From assembly GCA_013054445.1 (NCBI GenBank), contig JAAMPI010001037.1:1-20765 (forward strand): 20,765 nucleotides of DNA, given 5' to 3'. The notes under the pieces were generated by a model. That model saw only the letters and a program-made list of their open reading frames with translations. It ran no database searches and was not told the DNA's origin. Of this stretch, positions 18,465 to 20,765 are shown piece after piece; position 1 is the first letter of the stretch; each line of letters starts with the position of its first letter. The translations under genes were made by a program, and so were the position numbers. The DNA comes from Cudoniella acicularis (taxonomy: Eukaryota > Ascomycota > Leotiomycetes > Helotiales > Helotiaceae).

Positions 18465-19770
18465 TCACGCGGCGGCCTCAGCAGCAGCAGCAGCGAGCGT
18501 CTCCGCTTTAGACTTGCTATTCGGATCAAGATAAGGCTTCTCGCCGATACCCACAACACGATTGCCAGCACGTTCGCCTAGGCCATCGTAGTCAAAAGTT
18601 GCAGAATGAAAAGCGGAGCGATTATCCCAAATAGCTATAGGATTCCCATGTCAGCAAATGACACCAATTAATTTCGTTCGACAAGGATAAACTCACCAAT
18701 GTCATTTTGATTTCTCCACTTGAAGCGAACTTGCAAATCGTGGTTATCTAGAATAACGTGGTAGAACTTCTTGAGCAGTTCAGCGCTCTCTTCTGGGTCT
18801 AGCTCATTGATGTACTTTGGGAAGTTTCCGATACCGTAGATACTCTTCCACCCTGTCACGGGATTGGTCCGTACGAGCGGATGAACGGCCGACAAATTTG
18901 TGCCCACATTCTCTGGTGAGCCGCGGGGTTTGTCGTACAATGTGGCTTTTCCGGCATCGGCTGCTTTGAGGAAGCCATCGCCGACGTATGTAACTGTGAG
19001 GCTATCGAAGAGCTTTTGGTAAGGCTTAGAAAATCTATCATAGACGTCGTATCCTAAAGGAAAATTAGGATTGGTATCCAGAAGCTGCATAGGTAGAACA
19101 ACGACGGACCTGATGCCCAAAGTGTGTCTCCACCGTTCTTGGGTAGCTGGACCAGACGCAGACTCGTGTAATCGGCGGGTACCTCTTCGAATTGGATATC
19201 GCTGTGCCATGACGCTTCGGTATTCCTGGTGTTTTTGCGCAGTGATCGGCGCTCGTAGTTGAAATAGGAATTTTTCCGGTAGAGCGAAGAAATGGTGCTG
19301 ATTTCGGCGTCGCCGACGCCGAACTCGCTGGTGTTGTTGAGGATGGGATGGATATGAATGGTTGAGCTGGTGGGTCTTCCGGTCAATTCTCCCAGACGTA
19401 AGATGAACTTCTTCTGTAGGTCGTCGGTGAGGCTTTCTTGCTTGCGGAAGAATACGACGCCTCGTTCGCTGACTTGGTTCGGAAATGGTGATTTAGCATC
19501 TAGATAATCATCGGAATTTGGTCACGGGGGAAAACACTAACTGGTGATTGCGAGGTCCCGAAGCAAATCGTCTGCATTGGGAGTGTTTAGGATATCTTCA
19601 ACGATTTGTGCCGTGAGATACTCTCTTCCAATGGTCGGCGTGACATCGTCAAATTTAAAGGCAGCATCCAGAGCTCCGCTCTTCTTCAAGGGCTCGGTGT
19701 TTCTGCTTTTGGTGGCACCGGCATCTTTAGGAGGATGTGAATCGACTGGAATATTGACGCTGGGGGCCAT
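18465..19770 (-). CDS. Alpha-ketoglutarate-dependent dioxygenase (TauD/TfdA family)
   Basis: Four exons give an uninterrupted 372-residue protein: 19770-19542, 19472-19110, 19053-18697 and 18634-18465. The introns of 69, 56 and 62 bp have GTTAGT, GTCCGT and GTGAGT donors, CTAA/CTGA-type branch points and AAG, TAG and TAG acceptors; all are phase 1. The Fe(II) ligands are visible: His166 and Asp168 in WHSDIQFE and distal His326 in WDNRSAFHSATFDY. Arg338 or Arg342 (GERAGNR) is the likely 2-oxoglutarate anchor. GGDTLWASGYDVYD and VHPLVRTNPVTGWKSIYG are family hallmarks of the fungal sulfonate/taurine dioxygenase group that includes yeast Jlp1. Such enzymes hydroxylate next to the sulfonate carbon, releasing sulfite and supplying sulfur, but related fungal members act on other substrates, so substrate is inferred only. 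The C-terminus is an Ala-rich tail. No targeting signal was seen; probably cytosolic. Confidence 0.9.
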
Positions 19771-20313
19771 CGCGACGGCTGTGTAGTCCTGGATTTGAAC
19801 AAAAATAGTCTAATAGAAATGCTCCCGATAGAAAGACTTGCGTTGTAGAATAACGAGCGGATCATATCCTGTTATATACCCAGGTATCTAAGTTCTTGCG
19901 TTTCGGGTTTTGTTCGGCCGGGTATCACGCAATATTTCCTCAAATTATCGTGATAGCCAATAGGTTAGAGTTGCATAAACTCTCAAGAGAATGACGCGAG
20001 CTTTTAAGATGTTATTTTCTTTTTGGTATGCAGGACAACGGAACAGACGGATAGGAATTCGAGCTGCGGTATCAAAGGACTCTGCAAAAGCTTCAGAGCC
20101 TCACCGCCCTCGGTTAAGGTTAATATGCCTAAGTAGGTAAGGCTGCGGCATAAAATAACCTAGCCCCTTTTGTTCTCTCATGCGACTGCGGTCCTCTTCT
20201 CGTCGTTTCAAATTTCTCGGGGTCATGATGTTTTCAATTGCAATACAGACGTATAAGTAAATTGTCTCCGTGTTTGCCGTTAAAGATTCCTTGGTTGTGG
20301 GTTTCACTTCCAA
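19771..20313. promoter_or_regulatory. Divergent intergenic region of dioxygenase and right-edge gene
   Basis: 543 bp between two divergent starts. It contains an inverted repeat, TATCACG at 19923-19929 and CGTGATA at 19949-19955, with a 19-nt spacer, followed directly by a CCAAT box (19957-19961). The half-site TCACG resembles half of the TCACGTG element used by sulfur regulators in yeast, which may be coincidence. The region otherwise shows no gene. Confidence 0.4.
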
Positions 20314-20765
20314 ATGGACTGCTCCCCCACCGGCATGGCCGCCTTCCTCAAAAACGCCAACGACATCCTAGCCGGCACTAAGCAAATCGATATTTTGGGC
20401 CCTGCCAAGGTAGATCCTAACGGTATCCCTCCTTACTTCCTTACCCCTCTCCTTCTCCTCCTCCTATTGATTTTCTCATTCTCACTCTGCTAAGAATCCC
20501 CCACTTCCATCTCTGTCAAGAATCTCTCGTTTCCAACTCTGAAAAAAAAGAATTTCAAAGAAAATAGTAGAGAAAAGAAANATACAATGGATTTTAATTA
20601 TCAATTTCCATCGAAGAAACCATCCGTGGCCTAGCAGCTCCTATCGAAAAACGTGAAATGACGGGTATCCAGTGCGTCAAATTTTCCTTCATATTTCGTT
20701 ATATCACATTTCATTCTAACTTCCACCCCCTTTCCTTCTTCCAAGAACAATCCCTCCCCTGTAAA
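20314..20765 (+). CDS. Partial gene at right edge, unrecognised, at least two exons
   Basis: ATG 20314 opens a good coding stretch, MDCSPTGMAAFLKNANDILA then GTKQIDILGPAKVDPN, to a GTATCC donor at 20423. A second coding block (TIRGLAAPIEKREMT) lies at 20617-20664. It begins after an AAG acceptor (20616) in matching phase and ends at another GTATCC donor. Both introns would be phase 1. A second in-frame ATG (20335) could be the real start. The intron between them (about 194 bp) contains a CT-rich tract and one undetermined base. The gene continues beyond the window. I do not recognise the family. Its divergent placement to the dioxygenase might mean co-regulation. Confidence 0.45.

Overview
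The window is nuclear DNA of a filamentous ascomycete (Pezizomycotina). The evidence is the short spliceosomal introns (52-135 bp, GTNNGT-type donors, CTAAC/CTGAC-like branch points), a HET-domain gene, a fungal TauD-type dioxygenase, a membrane-anchored aspartyl-protease-like protein, and AT-rich stretches with RIP-style decay. The class cannot be fixed from the sequence; nothing bacterial or viral was seen. No rRNA, tRNA or CRISPR was found.

Layout. 1-3829 is a gene graveyard: an unrecognised partial reading frame at the left edge (-), protein-like fragments, the orphan last exon of a cytochrome P450 (1212-1442, -), one copy of a dispersed repeat (1947-2164) and AT-rich DNA. 3830-5173 (-) is an intact single-exon gene for a type II membrane protein of the O-fucosyltransferase-like fungal family. 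5990-7745 (+) is a secreted, membrane-anchored aspartyl-protease-like gene broken by two homopolymer frameshifts and one stop. 8727-10317 is a nest of repeats: a broken ORF fragment, a TA-flanked MITE (9064-9272), a 16-G run, a second inverted-repeat element (9915-10124) and the second, inverted copy of the dispersed repeat (10126-10317). 10516-11292 (-) is a fatty-acid-hydroxylase-like ORF that lacks the middle of its catalytic domain.

12255-16987 holds a head-to-head pair: a HET-domain gene (-), with one intron and five single-base frameshifts, and an ankyrin-repeat gene (+), with one intron and one in-frame TGA. The ankyrin ORF runs into an 11-bp tandem repeat and stops at the edge of a third inverted-repeat element (16993-17243). 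17244-18464 is gene-poor and contains hairpins. 18465-19770 (-) is an intact four-exon alpha-ketoglutarate-dependent dioxygenase, the best gene model here. A partial gene (+) runs off the right edge from 20314.

Taken together, two genes are clearly intact (O-FucT-like, TauD-like). The other recognisable genes are broken, and most of them lie next to repeats. Half or more of the frameshifts sit in homopolymers, so sequencing error and true pseudogenisation must be separated before any of them is called dead. The most interesting unit is the divergent HET/ankyrin pair, a possible nonself-recognition locus in decay. All splice sites, families and repeats were read by eye without database searches.
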